Shown piece after piece: positions 19,722-28,085 of a DNA stretch of 64,000 nucleotides (positions are counted from its first letter, which is position 1; the number at the start of each line of letters is the position of its first letter). Below the pieces are notes generated by a model. The model saw nothing but the letters and a program-made list of their open reading frames with translations. It did not search any database and was not told where the DNA came from. The stretch lies in contig NZ_CP047602.1 of the NCBI RefSeq assembly GCF_009905255.1, positions 1 to 64,000 on the forward strand. Reading direction: 5' to 3'. A program made the position numbers and the translations under genes. This DNA comes from Thermoanaerobacterium aotearoense. Lineage in GTDB: Bacteria > Bacillota > Thermoanaerobacteria > Thermoanaerobacterales > Thermoanaerobacteraceae.

Positions 19722-20600
19722 TTGGAGTACATAAGTAGGTTTTACGACCAAATATTGAAGCTTTACGATATAAAAATTTTTGGAACTACTTTTGACATAA
19801 TAAAAGTCATCATAATAGCTTATATTGCCAAAAAGTTAGGCTATCTTTTAATAGATCGATTTTATGTGATGCAAGAGAAGTCAAAACTTCAATTTTCTGA
19901 GCGAAAAGTAAAGACTCTTTCTTCTCTTACTAAAAATATTTTAAAGTACGTCATATATTTTGTGGCTGTTTATTCTATTCTTGAGATATTAGGGCTTAAG
20001 ATGGGTTCGATATTGGCTGTTGCAGGTATAGGCAGCCTTGCCGTAGGATTTGGAGCCCAAAGCCTTGTGAAAGACGTTATTACTGGGTTTTTCATAATAT
20101 TTGAAGATCAATTCGGAGTAGGGGACTACATAACAATAAACAATTTTTCTGGCACCGTTGAGGAGATCGGACTTAGAGTCACAAAAATAAGAGATTTTTC
20201 AGGTGATTTAAACATCATACCAAATGGAGAGATTACATCTGTGACGAACCATTCAAAGGGTGCCATGAGAGCCCTTGTGGCTGTCTCTGTATCTTACGAA
20301 GAAGATGTAGATAGGGTTATAGAAGCTCTTAATGAGATATGCACTGAGATGAAAAGGGATAGGACAGATCTTTTAGATGGGCCGAAAGTCCTTGGAATAA
20401 CAAATTTTAAAGACTCTGCAGTAGAAATAACTGTGGTGGCAATGGCAAAGCCAATGCAGCAGTGGGCTGTTGAGAGGGATTTAAGGTACAGGATCAAGAA
20501 ACTTTTTAAGGACTACGACATTGATTTGCCATATCCTCACATGAATGTATCAATTGAAGACAAAAATAAAAAGGGTGATGTCAGTGCCGAAAGAGATTAA
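19722..20600 (+). CDS. Small-conductance mechanosensitive channel (MscS family)
   Basis: A 292-residue MscS-type channel. Three N-terminal transmembrane stretches are followed by the glycine/alanine-rich pore helix (AVAGIGSLAVGFGAQSLVKD) and the beta domain VGDYITINNFSGTVEEIGLR. It releases solutes on hypo-osmotic shock. An ATG at 19713 lies within the ribosome-binding AAAGGA, so the TTG at 19722 is preferred. Confidence 0.92.
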   Translation: MEYISRFYDQILKLYDIKIFGTTFDIIKVIIIAYIAKKLGYLLIDRFYVMQEKSKLQFSERKVKTLSSLTKNILKYVIYFVAVYSILEILGLKMGSILAVAGIGSLAVGFGAQSLVKDVITGFFIIFEDQFGVGDYITINNFSGTVEEIGLRVTKIRDFSGDLNIIPNGEITSVTNHSKGAMRALVAVSVSYEEDVDRVIEALNEICTEMKRDRTDLLDGPKVLGITNFKDSAVEITVVAMAKPMQQWAVERDLRYRIKKLFKDYDIDLPYPHMNVSIEDKNKKGDVSAERD

Positions 20601-20790
20601 CGTAGGTGATATTGTAAAAATGAAGAAGGTCCATCCTTGTGGCTGCGATGAGTGGGAAGTGCTTAGGGTAGGAATGGACATAAGGATAAAGTGTTTAAAG
20701 TGCGGCAGAATGGTTTTAATGCCAAGGCCCAAATTTGAAAAGGGAATGAAAAAAGTGATAAAAACTGTTGAAAAACCAAATGAACAATGA
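20584..20790 (+). CDS. DUF951 family protein
   Basis: A 68-residue protein with HPCGCDEWEV and CLKCGRMV, so four cysteines arranged as a possible zinc site; typical DUF951. It is usually encoded between yyaC/mscS and rpsF in Firmicutes, as here. The GTG at 20584 after AGGGTGAT overlaps the mscS 3' end. Nearby alternatives are GTG 20575 and ATG 20578. Confidence 0.85.
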   Translation: MPKEINVGDIVKMKKVHPCGCDEWEVLRVGMDIRIKCLKCGRMVLMPRPKFEKGMKKVIKTVEKPNEQ

Positions 20791-20803
20791 TAAAATAACA
20801 ATA

Positions 20804-20840
20804 TGGATTGCCGCCTTGCCCAATAGGGCCGTAAAGTCCA
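20804..20840 (+). promoter_or_regulatory. Candidate S6:S18 autoregulatory leader before rpsF
   Basis: An imperfect hairpin between DUF951 and rpsF has an inner GCCC-AATA-GGGC stem-loop, an outer TGGA/TCCA clamp and unpaired CCG triplets. Known rpsF leaders bind the S6:S18 complex through a CCG-containing bulge. The sequence similarity is suggestive only. Confidence 0.45.
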
Positions 20841-20855
20841 TAAGGAGGTGAAAGA

Positions 20856-21143
20856 ATGAGAGCGTATGAAACAATATTCGTAATTTCTCCAGATGTAAAT
20901 GACGAAGCAAGACCTGCTTTGATTGAGAAGTTTAAAAATCTCATAACAGAAAAAGGTGGAGAAATTACCAATGTGGATGAGTGGGGCAGAAGAAAGCTTG
21001 CATATGAAATCGATAAGAAAAGCGAAGGATACTACGTATTGATGAACTTTACAAGCGATGTAGATGTCCCGCATGAACTTGAAAGAGTGTACAAGATTAC
21101 AGACGGTATATTGAGATACTTGATCGTGAAAGTTGATAAATAA
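20856..21143 (+). CDS. rpsF: 30S ribosomal protein bS6
   Basis: A 95-residue bS6, opening [13 protein letters not shown] and containing the RRKLAYEI segment. AAGGAGGTG precedes the ATG. First gene of the conserved rpsF-ssb-rpsR operon. Confidence 0.97.
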   Translation: MRAYETIFVISPDVNDEARPALIEKFKNLITEKGGEITNVDEWGRRKLAYEIDKKSEGYYVLMNFTSDVDVPHELERVYKITDGILRYLIVKVDK

Positions 21144-21162
21144 TTAATCGATAGGTGGGTTA

Positions 21163-21612
21163 ATGATGTTGAATAAAGTTATATTAATAGGCCGTTTGAC
21201 TAAAGATCCTGTCCTTAAGTATGCTTCAGCAAACATGGTTCCTGTGACCACATTTACACTTGCTGTCAACAGGAATTACACACAGCAGAACGGAGACAGG
21301 GTGGCTGATTTTATACCCATCGTTACATGGCGAAAACTGGCAGAAGTTTGCGGAAATAATCTTAAAAAGGGAAGATTGGTGGCTGTGTCCGGCAGCATTC
21401 AAACTCGCACATGGGATGATAATAGCGGCAATCGCCATTGGGTTACAGAAGTTGTAGCAGATGAAGTGAAGTTTCTGGATTCAAATAGACCCAGCGGCAG
21501 TGATCCTATGGCAGATCTGGGTAAGGATATTCACAATTTTGATATCGACTTGGATAGCAGCGATTTTGATGGATTTAGTCCGGTAGAGTCAGAAGATGAT
21601 CTTCCATTCTAA
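21163..21612 (+). CDS. ssb: Single-stranded DNA-binding protein
   Basis: A 149-residue SSB with an N-terminal OB fold (NKVILIGRLTKDP) to about residue 105, a flexible linker, and the acidic tip EDDLPF that recruits partner proteins. Two ATGs in tandem (21163 and 21166) make the exact start ambiguous by one codon. Confidence 0.97.
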   Translation: MMLNKVILIGRLTKDPVLKYASANMVPVTTFTLAVNRNYTQQNGDRVADFIPIVTWRKLAEVCGNNLKKGRLVAVSGSIQTRTWDDNSGNRHWVTEVVADEVKFLDSNRPSGSDPMADLGKDIHNFDIDLDSSDFDGFSPVESEDDLPF

Positions 21613-21621
21613 GGAGGGTAG

Positions 21622-21891
21622 ATGATGTCAAACAACAATAGCAATTCTAAGGAAAATTCCGCTCAAAAGAGGAAAAATAGAAAAGCTAAGAAAAAAGTAT
21701 GCGCTTTTTGCGCTGACAGGATAGATTATATAGATTACAAAGAAGTTGGAAAGCTGCGCAAATATATAACTGAAAGAGGCAAGATACTTCCGAGAAGGAT
21801 AACAGGAAACTGTGCTATACATCAAAGGCAGCTTACAGTTGCTATAAAAAGAGCGAGACAGATTGCACTACTACCATATACAGCCGAATAA
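21622..21891 (+). CDS. rpsR: 30S ribosomal protein bS18
   Basis: An 89-residue bS18. A charged N-terminal tail is followed by the core with [13 protein letters not shown] and [19 protein letters not shown] and a downstream cysteine suggest a zinc-type (C+) form. It partners S6 on the platform of the small subunit. Confidence 0.96.
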   Translation: MMSNNNSNSKENSAQKRKNRKAKKKVCAFCADRIDYIDYKEVGKLRKYITERGKILPRRITGNCAIHQRQLTVAIKRARQIALLPYTAE

Positions 21892-21902
21892 TGATATAAT
21901 AT

Positions 21903-21930
21903 AGAGAGGGTCAAGCCCTCTCTTGTTTTT
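21903..21930 (+). terminator. Intrinsic terminator after rpsR
   Basis: GAGAGGG (21904-21910) pairs with CCCTCTC (21916-21922), followed by a T-rich run. Confidence 0.9.
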
Positions 21931-21952
21931 CATGTGTTTAAGGTGGGATATT

Positions 21953-22249
21953 ATGGAGAATAATTTTGATATAACGAAAAATATTAAAAGCTTGGAAAAT
22001 TTAAAAGTTGAGCTTTTATTGAAGATTGCATCAGTCTTTAAAAATTTTAACAATGACGATTTGCCTCAAGAATTGATAGACGATATATGCCATGTGATAA
22101 TAATAGGATATCTTCTTGGCAATAAATTGGGGTATGATTTTAGAGAAATCGACGATGAGATTTCAAAGAGGATAAAATCTATTTCGGCAGATATAGAAGA
22201 AGACTCCCAAAATTACAGAAAACTGGCGGAGTATCTAAAGAAAAGGTAA
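21953..22249 (+). CDS. MazG-like family protein
   Basis: A 98-residue all-helical protein. It resembles the short MazG-like family found after rpsR in Clostridia (ITKNIKSLENLKVELL, then IDDICHVIIIGYLLG). These are related to the all-alpha nucleotide pyrophosphatase fold, but catalytic acidic motifs are not clear here. The ATG at 21953 follows AGGTGGG. Confidence 0.7.
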   Translation: MENNFDITKNIKSLENLKVELLLKIASVFKNFNNDDLPQELIDDICHVIIIGYLLGNKLGYDFREIDDEISKRIKSISADIEEDSQNYRKLAEYLKKR

Positions 22250-22271
22250 GATAGCGCATGGAGGATAAAAA

Positions 22272-23171
22272 ATGAACAGCAAAAACATAGTAAATGGAGC
22301 TTTAATGGTTGCTGTAGCGGTTATAATGGTCTTGATTGGGTCATACGTACCGCCGCTTTTTTTCATACTGTTTTTTGTGTCAGTACCTGTAAGCGTGGTG
22401 ATAATAAGGAGCAATAGTTTGCTGTATGGCATATTGACCACAGCCTTAATCTTTTTGGCCACATTTCTTTTTACAGACATAATCACAGCTTCAATTGTGG
22501 CAGGATTAAGCGCTATAGGGATTGCGATGGGGTATTTGGTTAAAAGCGGCAGTACTCCTCAGAACGTTGTGGTTGAAACTGGTGCAATATCTTTGTTAGG
22601 CTTTGTAGGAGTGTTGTATGCTCTTAAATTATTTGGCATAAATGTAATAAAAAGCATCTTAGACGATTATCAGCAGATTGGAAAACAAATATTGGACATC
22701 TATAAGAACTCTCCTGATGCAGCTTATATAAGAAGCATGATAAGTTATACATTAGAGTCTTTAAAAGAGCTTATGCCGTCTATTTTTGTCATAATGATTG
22801 CACTCATCGTCTTAGTTAACTACATGCTTCTTTCAAGGATAATGGCAAAGGAAGGCAAAGTGAAAAAATTACCTCCGTTTATGTTTTGGAGGATGCCTTA
22901 CATGACAGGTTGGATTTTCATAGGTGCCCTTTTGTACCAGTATTTTGTAAACTCCAGTGTTGTCGCATCTAATCTGCTGTTGCTTCTATCCATAGGGTTT
23001 ACCGTAAGCGGCCTTTCCTATGTAAAATACTTTATGACAAAGAGATTTAATGTAAACTCTTTAATAAGCGACGTGGTTTTGGTGGCTTTGTTTATGTTTC
23101 CTATTACTTTTTCACTTATGACGCTGCTGGGGGTCATAGATACAAGCATGAACTTGCGAAGATTTACATGA
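22272..23171 (+). CDS. yybS: YybS family membrane protein (DUF2232)
   Basis: A 299-residue protein with about eight hydrophobic helices, typical of YybS/DUF2232. It lies directly before gdpP, rplI and dnaB, exactly the yybS-yybT-rplI-dnaC order of Bacillus. Its function is unknown. GGAGG precedes the ATG. Confidence 0.85.
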   Translation: MNSKNIVNGALMVAVAVIMVLIGSYVPPLFFILFFVSVPVSVVIIRSNSLLYGILTTALIFLATFLFTDIITASIVAGLSAIGIAMGYLVKSGSTPQNVVVETGAISLLGFVGVLYALKLFGINVIKSILDDYQQIGKQILDIYKNSPDAAYIRSMISYTLESLKELMPSIFVIMIALIVLVNYMLLSRIMAKEGKVKKLPPFMFWRMPYMTGWIFIGALLYQYFVNSSVVASNLLLLLSIGFTVSGLSYVKYFMTKRFNVNSLISDVVLVALFMFPITFSLMTLLGVIDTSMNLRRFT

Positions 23172-23207
23172 TACGGCTTTTGTATCCTGATTTGAGGGGA
23201 TGTATGC

Positions 23208-25175
23208 ATGTTTGATAAAAAAAATTATAAATTGATATCCTCTGTAAGTTTATTAAACATCATTTTATCAGCGGTGCTTACTCTTGTGCTTATGTACTAC
23301 AATGTCTACATCAGCATTGTATCGATGGTTCTTTTGGCGTATATTTTATACATCGAATACAAGGGAGCTAAAAAGAAACGTACAGAATTTGACAAGTACA
23401 TTGAAAGGCTTTTTTTTAGCGTTGACAAGGCATCGGGCAATGTGCTGTCGCTTTTGCCTATACCTGTAGCTTTGATGAGGGAAGATGGAAGTATCGTCTG
23501 GTACAATTCATGCTTTGCTCAAAATTTTGAGGATAAGAAAGATATAAACAATGTTTTTTTAAAATACGCAAAGTCGAAAAAGGATGAAAAATATCACTTC
23601 AGGATTGGCAATAAATACTACTACATGATAAGCATCATCTCTAAAACCAAAAAGAGAAAGCCAAAAGACGGTGAAAATTACTACAATGTTTTCATATTTG
23701 ACGAAACTGATTACATGGAAATATCGAGAAGACTTGCAAATTCTCGTACTGTCTTAGGTTACATACTTGTAGACAATTACGAAGAAGCTTTGCAGTCTGC
23801 AGATGATTTAAATAAGCCTGTTGTAGCTGCAGAAATAGAAAGAAGATTAAACATCTGGATTCAATCGATGAATGCCTATATAATAAAGTACGCCAATGAC
23901 AGGTATATCTTTGTAACGCAAGAGGCGGATTTAAAAAATCTGGAGGAAAATAGATTTGAGATACTTGACTTTGTAAGGGATATAAATGTAGGAAACAAAA
24001 TACCGATTACCTTAAGTATAGGTGTTGGTGCAGATTCACCTGAATTTGCGAAATTAAATGAGTATGCTGTGTCTGCTATTGATCTGGCATTAGGCAGAGG
24101 CGGCGATCAGGCCGTTGTCAAAAGAGGCGAGAAAATCCTTATATACGGAGGAAAGACACAGGCTGTAGAAAAGAGGACAAAGGTCAAAGCGAGGGTTGTG
24201 GCACATGCCATAAGGGAACTTATTGGAGATTCATCAAATGTTTTGCTTATGGGGCACAATTTTATGGATTTTGACTCATTGGGAGCGGCAATAGGCATGT
24301 ACAGGTGTGCCGTATCCTTTGGCAAGGATGCAAAGATAGTATTAGATAAGTCAAATCCAGCTATAGAGACACTTTTGGAGAAAATAGAGAGGGATGAGGA
24401 GTACGCAAATCCATTTATCGATGTTGGCAATGCAAAGAATATGGTCAATCCAAAGACGCTTCTCATCGTCGTTGATGCCCATAGACCCAGCTATCTGACG
24501 TATCCAGAATTAGTAAACATGGTGGATAGGATAGTAGTCATCGATCACCATAGGAGAGGAAAGGAATTTATCGATAAGGCGTTGCTTATTTACCTTGAGC
24601 CATACGCGTCATCTACATGTGAGCTTGTGACTGAGATATCGCAGTATATAAAAGATAAAATAGATTTAAAGCCGATAGAAGCGGAAGCCCTCTTAGCCGG
24701 AATAACAGTTGACACAAAAAATTTCACATTTAGGACAGGCGTAAGGACATTTGAAGCAGCATCTTATCTTAGGAGAAAGGGTGCCGATACTATATCTGTA
24801 AAGATGCTGTTTCAAAATGATTTAAAATCGTATATAATAAAATCTACGATAGTAAAAAATGCTGAGATTACGGAAGAAGGAATAGCTATTGCAGTAAGTC
24901 CTGATGAAACGGACAATGTCATAGCCGCACAAGCTGCAGATGAACTTCTCAATATAAAAGGCGTTCAAGCGTCTTTTGTCGTGTTTAAAAGACATGACGA
25001 TGTGGCCATAAGCGGAAGATCGATAGGAGATATAAACGTTCAGGTAATACTTGAAAAATTAGGAGGCGGCGGTCACTTGACTGTGGCAGGCGCTCAGCTT
25101 AAAAAGCCTCTTAAAAATGTCGTAGATGATTTGAAGAAAGCTATAGAGGAATATTTTAAGGAAGGTGAGTCGTAA
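23208..25175 (+). CDS. gdpP: Cyclic-di-AMP phosphodiesterase GdpP
   Basis: A 655-residue protein with two N-terminal transmembrane helices (about 10-50), a PAS-like domain (about 70-150), a degenerate GGDEF domain (about 170-300) and DHH/DHHA1 phosphodiesterase domains. NFMDFDSLG is near 350-358, DHHRRG near 446 and GGGGHLTVAGAQL near 620. GdpP hydrolyses c-di-AMP to pApA and so sets potassium and wall homeostasis. Its TAA stop shares its last base with the rplI start codon. Confidence 0.94.
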   Translation: MFDKKNYKLISSVSLLNIILSAVLTLVLMYYNVYISIVSMVLLAYILYIEYKGAKKKRTEFDKYIERLFFSVDKASGNVLSLLPIPVALMREDGSIVWYNSCFAQNFEDKKDINNVFLKYAKSKKDEKYHFRIGNKYYYMISIISKTKKRKPKDGENYYNVFIFDETDYMEISRRLANSRTVLGYILVDNYEEALQSADDLNKPVVAAEIERRLNIWIQSMNAYIIKYANDRYIFVTQEADLKNLEENRFEILDFVRDINVGNKIPITLSIGVGADSPEFAKLNEYAVSAIDLALGRGGDQAVVKRGEKILIYGGKTQAVEKRTKVKARVVAHAIRELIGDSSNVLLMGHNFMDFDSLGAAIGMYRCAVSFGKDAKIVLDKSNPAIETLLEKIERDEEYANPFIDVGNAKNMVNPKTLLIVVDAHRPSYLTYPELVNMVDRIVVIDHHRRGKEFIDKALLIYLEPYASSTCELVTEISQYIKDKIDLKPIEAEALLAGITVDTKNFTFRTGVRTFEAASYLRRKGADTISVKMLFQNDLKSYIIKSTIVKNAEITEEGIAIAVSPDETDNVIAAQAADELLNIKGVQASFVVFKRHDDVAISGRSIGDINVQVILEKLGGGGHLTVAGAQLKKPLKNVVDDLKKAIEEYFKEGES

Positions 25176-25618
25176 TGAAAGTGATTTTGCAAAAGGATGT
25201 AAAGGGCATAGGCAAAGCAGGTGACGTAGTAAATGTAAGCGACGGCTACGGTAGAAATTATCTTTTGCCTCGCGGACTTGCTATAGATGCTACGGAGTCA
25301 AACATGAACGTTCTTAATGAGAAGAAAAAAGCAGAGGAGAAGAAAAGGCAGAAAGAGGTAGAAGCTGCACAAGAGATGGCTAAAAAGCTTTCGCAAGAGT
25401 CCATCGTGATTAAAGTTAAAACAGGCGAAAACGGCAAATTGTTTGGATCTATAACATCAAAAGACATACAGGACGAGCTTAATAAAAAAGGATACGATAT
25501 TGACAAGAAGAAGATAAATCTTCCGGATTCTATAAAGACGATCGGCACTTATAATGTAGACATCAAAATATACCCCGGCATACAAGCCAAGGTAAAAGTA
25601 GATGTCGTAGGACAATAA
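25175..25618 (+). CDS. rplI: 50S ribosomal protein bL9
   Basis: A 147-residue bL9 with the N-terminal RNA-binding domain (KGIGKAGDVVNVSDGYGRNYLLP, conserved GYGRNYL), a long charged helix and the C-terminal domain. It overlaps gdpP by one base. Confidence 0.97.
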   Translation: MKVILQKDVKGIGKAGDVVNVSDGYGRNYLLPRGLAIDATESNMNVLNEKKKAEEKKRQKEVEAAQEMAKKLSQESIVIKVKTGENGKLFGSITSKDIQDELNKKGYDIDKKKINLPDSIKTIGTYNVDIKIYPGIQAKVKVDVVGQ

Positions 25619-25683
25619 TTTACGAAGATTCATGACTTTATGGAAAAATACGTGAGGTTTTGGACTTTTAAGGGGGGAATGAG

Positions 25684-27012
25684 ATGGAGTGGAATAAAAT
25701 CCCTCCTCAAAATATAGAAGCAGAACAGGCTGTCTTAGGTGCAATGCTTTTGTCCAGAGATGCCATAATCGATGCATCAGAGATAGTAAAAGCAGATGAT
25801 TTTTACAAGGAGTCAAATAAAAAGCTTTTTACCATAATGATGGATATGTTTGAAAAAAACATACCAGTCGATTTGGTTACGGTAGTTGATGAGCTTAGAA
25901 GGCAAAATATGCTGGAGGCTGTAGGCGGGCTTGACTACATAACAAATTTGTCATCCAGCATAGTGACTACTGCCAATGTATCGTATTATGCAAAGATGAT
26001 AAGAGAGAAAGCAACATTGAGACGCCTCATTCAAGCTTCATCAGAGATAATGGAGTTAAGCTATGAAGGCGGCGATCTTCACGATGTGTTGGATACGGCT
26101 GAGCAGAAGATATTTGACATAGCGCAGGGCAGAAACACCGAAAACTTTTATCCCATTAAAGATGTGTTGATGGACACATTTTACAACATAGAAAATCTTT
26201 ATAAAAACAAAGGGCATCTGACTGGCGTACCTTCTGGATTTCCTGATTTAGACTTGAAGACGTCTGGCTTCCAGCCATCTGATTTTATACTTCTTGCAGC
26301 AAGGCCATCCATGGGCAAAACTTCATTTGCCTTAAACATTGCAGAAAATGCTGCATTGGCACTTAAAAAACCCGTCGCCATATTTAGCCTTGAGATGTCT
26401 AAAGAGCAGCTTGTAAGTAGGCTTATATGTTCTACTGCAAATATAGACAGTCAAAAGCTTAGAACGGGAAATTTGGATGACGACGATTGGCCAAGGCTTG
26501 CTGCTGCTATGGCTCCTCTTTCAACAGCGCCTATATACATTGACGACACACCTGGCATATCTGTCATGGATATAAGGGCAAAGTGCCGAAGACTGAAGCT
26601 GGAGAAAGGGTTGTCTTTAGTATTAATAGACTATTTACAGCTTATGCAAGGAAGGGGCAACTCAGAAAGCCGTCAGCAGGAGGTTTCTGAGATATCAAGG
26701 TCATTGAAGGGTCTTGCAAGAGAACTGCAAGTTCCCATCATAACGCTTTCGCAGCTATCCCGTGCCCCTGAAGCCAGATCCGATCACAGGCCGATTTTAA
26801 GCGACTTAAGAGAGTCAGGTGCGATTGAGCAGGACGCCGATATAGTCATGTTTCTCTACAGAGATGATTATTACAACAAGGATTCTGAAAAGAAAAACAT
26901 CGCAGAGCTTATTATTGCAAAGCATAGAAATGGTCCTACAGGTACAATAGAGCTTCTGTGGATGGGTCAGTACACGAAATTTGTAAGCATAGATAAATAC
27001 AGGACAGAGTAG
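25684..27012 (+). CDS. dnaB: Replicative DNA helicase DnaB
   Basis: A 442-residue RecA-type hexameric helicase (DnaC in Bacillus naming). The N-terminal domain begins PPQNIEAEQAVLGAML and the P-loop reads RPSMGKTSFAL. Later motifs include LVLIDYLQLM and LRESGAIEQDAD. No intein is present. Confidence 0.97.
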   Translation: MEWNKIPPQNIEAEQAVLGAMLLSRDAIIDASEIVKADDFYKESNKKLFTIMMDMFEKNIPVDLVTVVDELRRQNMLEAVGGLDYITNLSSSIVTTANVSYYAKMIREKATLRRLIQASSEIMELSYEGGDLHDVLDTAEQKIFDIAQGRNTENFYPIKDVLMDTFYNIENLYKNKGHLTGVPSGFPDLDLKTSGFQPSDFILLAARPSMGKTSFALNIAENAALALKKPVAIFSLEMSKEQLVSRLICSTANIDSQKLRTGNLDDDDWPRLAAAMAPLSTAPIYIDDTPGISVMDIRAKCRRLKLEKGLSLVLIDYLQLMQGRGNSESRQQEVSEISRSLKGLARELQVPIITLSQLSRAPEARSDHRPILSDLRESGAIEQDADIVMFLYRDDYYNKDSEKKNIAELIIAKHRNGPTGTIELLWMGQYTKFVSIDKYRTE

Positions 27013-27028
27013 TCAAGAGGGTATTTTT

Positions 27029-27706
27029 ATGGGTGATTATGATTATTTAAGAAAGATACCGTATTTCAATGTCTTAAGCGAAAGCTCTTTATTTGAGATT
27101 AATAAAATAGCTGTGGAGAAGGAGTACAAAAAAAACACCGTCATATTTTACGAAGGCGACGAGGGTGACGCCATATATTTTGTAAAAAAGGGGAAAGTCA
27201 AGATATCTAAAATATCACAACAGGGCAAAGAGCATATAATAAGAATAATGGAGGATGGAGATATTTTTGCTGAATCCCTTTTATTTATAGGTGGCAAATA
27301 TCCAGCTACTGCAGAGGCCATAGAGGATTCAAAGATTATCGTGCTTAAAAACAAAGACATAGAAAATTTGATACTGAACAACAATGAAGTTGCCTTAGGA
27401 ATAATAAAGCTAATGGCAAAAAGACTCCAAAATGTGGCGGTCATAATAGAGAACTTAGCGCTTAAAGATTCTCTCGGCAGGACGGTTTCTATTCTTCTGA
27501 CGTTTGCCAGAGAAAAAGGCATACAAGGCAAGGATGGCATAGCCATAGAATTAAACTTAAGCAGGCAAGATCTTGCCAACATGGTAGGCACGTCTCGAGA
27601 AAATATGACAAGAATCTTAAGCCAGTTAGACAAGGAAGGAGTCATAAAGCTGGAACGACATGCCATAATAATAAAAGATGTAAATGCATTAAAAAATTTG
27701 TCATAA
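27029..27706 (+). CDS. Crp/Fnr family transcriptional regulator
   Basis: A 225-residue protein with a cyclic-nucleotide-binding-type beta roll (about 20-120; EGDEGDAIYFVKKGKVKI) and a C-terminal Crp-type helix-turn-helix (LSRQDLANMVGTSRENMTRIL). No N-terminal Fnr-type cysteine cluster is seen, so an oxygen-sensing iron-sulfur centre is unlikely. The ligand is unknown. It follows dnaB after 16 bases. Confidence 0.9.
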   Translation: MGDYDYLRKIPYFNVLSESSLFEINKIAVEKEYKKNTVIFYEGDEGDAIYFVKKGKVKISKISQQGKEHIIRIMEDGDIFAESLLFIGGKYPATAEAIEDSKIIVLKNKDIENLILNNNEVALGIIKLMAKRLQNVAVIIENLALKDSLGRTVSILLTFAREKGIQGKDGIAIELNLSRQDLANMVGTSRENMTRILSQLDKEGVIKLERHAIIIKDVNALKNLS

Positions 27707-27711
27707 ATTTG

Positions 27712-27740
27712 TTGTAGTTATATTCAATGTGTGCTATAAT
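27712..27740 (+). promoter_or_regulatory. Promoter of the M-box transcript
   Basis: A perfect TATAAT (27735-27740) is preceded by an extended-10 TGC; the -35 region TTGTAG (27712-27717) is weak. Transcription would start just ahead of the riboswitch. Confidence 0.65.
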
Positions 27741-27759
27741 TTATATGCAATTGAATAAA

Positions 27760-27954
27760 GTTCGTTAAGTGAGGCTCCTATGCGGATACATGCTGATGCC
27801 CGGAAACATCGAGAGATGCCAATGGGTCAACAGATTCTACCGTTACAAGGTTTAATCTAATTCAGCCGGTACTACCTATGCCGCATAGTGCTAAAACCCA
27901 ACGAGTGTGTTGAGATTAGAGCCTTTTACGTTTTGTAAAAGGCTTAAATTTTTT
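27760..27954 (+). promoter_or_regulatory. M-box (ykoK) magnesium riboswitch with terminator
   Basis: The conserved M-box blocks are present in order: the GTGAGGCTCCTA segment near 27769, TGCCCGGAAACATC, GATGCCAATGGGTCAACAGA, CTATGCCGCATAGTGCTAAA, and a terminal closing strand. An expression-platform terminator follows: a 10-bp stem (27920-27929 with 27935-27944) then a T run (27949-27954). In known M-boxes Mg2+ binding compacts the aptamer and favours termination, switching off magnesium uptake. The downstream genes fit this. Confidence 0.95.
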
Positions 27955-27971
27955 AAAGGCAGGTGGTAAAG

Positions 27972-28055
27972 ATGGACTCTGGCCCTTATAGTCATAAGCG
28001 AATAAAATTTAATAATTCAAAAAAGAATATGAGGGAGGAGTCTATCTTGCCTTAA
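27972..28055 (+). CDS. 27-codon leader ORF between M-box and magnesium genes
   Basis: AGGTGG at 27961-27966 stands five bases before an ATG that opens a 27-codon ORF ending at TAA 28053-28055. The product is basic in the middle (SHKRIKFNNSKKN) and ends MREESILP. Codons 21-24 form the 5' arm of a hairpin (28032-28041 with 28057-28066) whose 3' arm is complementary to the Shine-Dalgarno sequence of the next gene. It looks like a regulatory leader peptide rather than a functional protein; translation is not proven. Confidence 0.5.
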   Translation: MDSGPYSHKRIKFNNSKKNMREESILP

Positions 28056-28078
28056 AACTCCTCCCTTAGAAAAGGAGG
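28032..28078 (+). promoter_or_regulatory. Hairpin that can alternatively mask the Shine-Dalgarno of the MgtE-N/CBS gene
   Basis: A perfect 10-bp stem pairs 28032-28041 with 28057-28066. CCTCC in its 3' arm (28060-28064) can instead pair with GGAGG (28074-28078), the ribosome-binding site of the gene starting at 28086. The two pairings exclude each other. No U tract follows, so it is not an ordinary terminator. Confidence 0.5.
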
Positions 28079-28085
28079 TAGTGAA

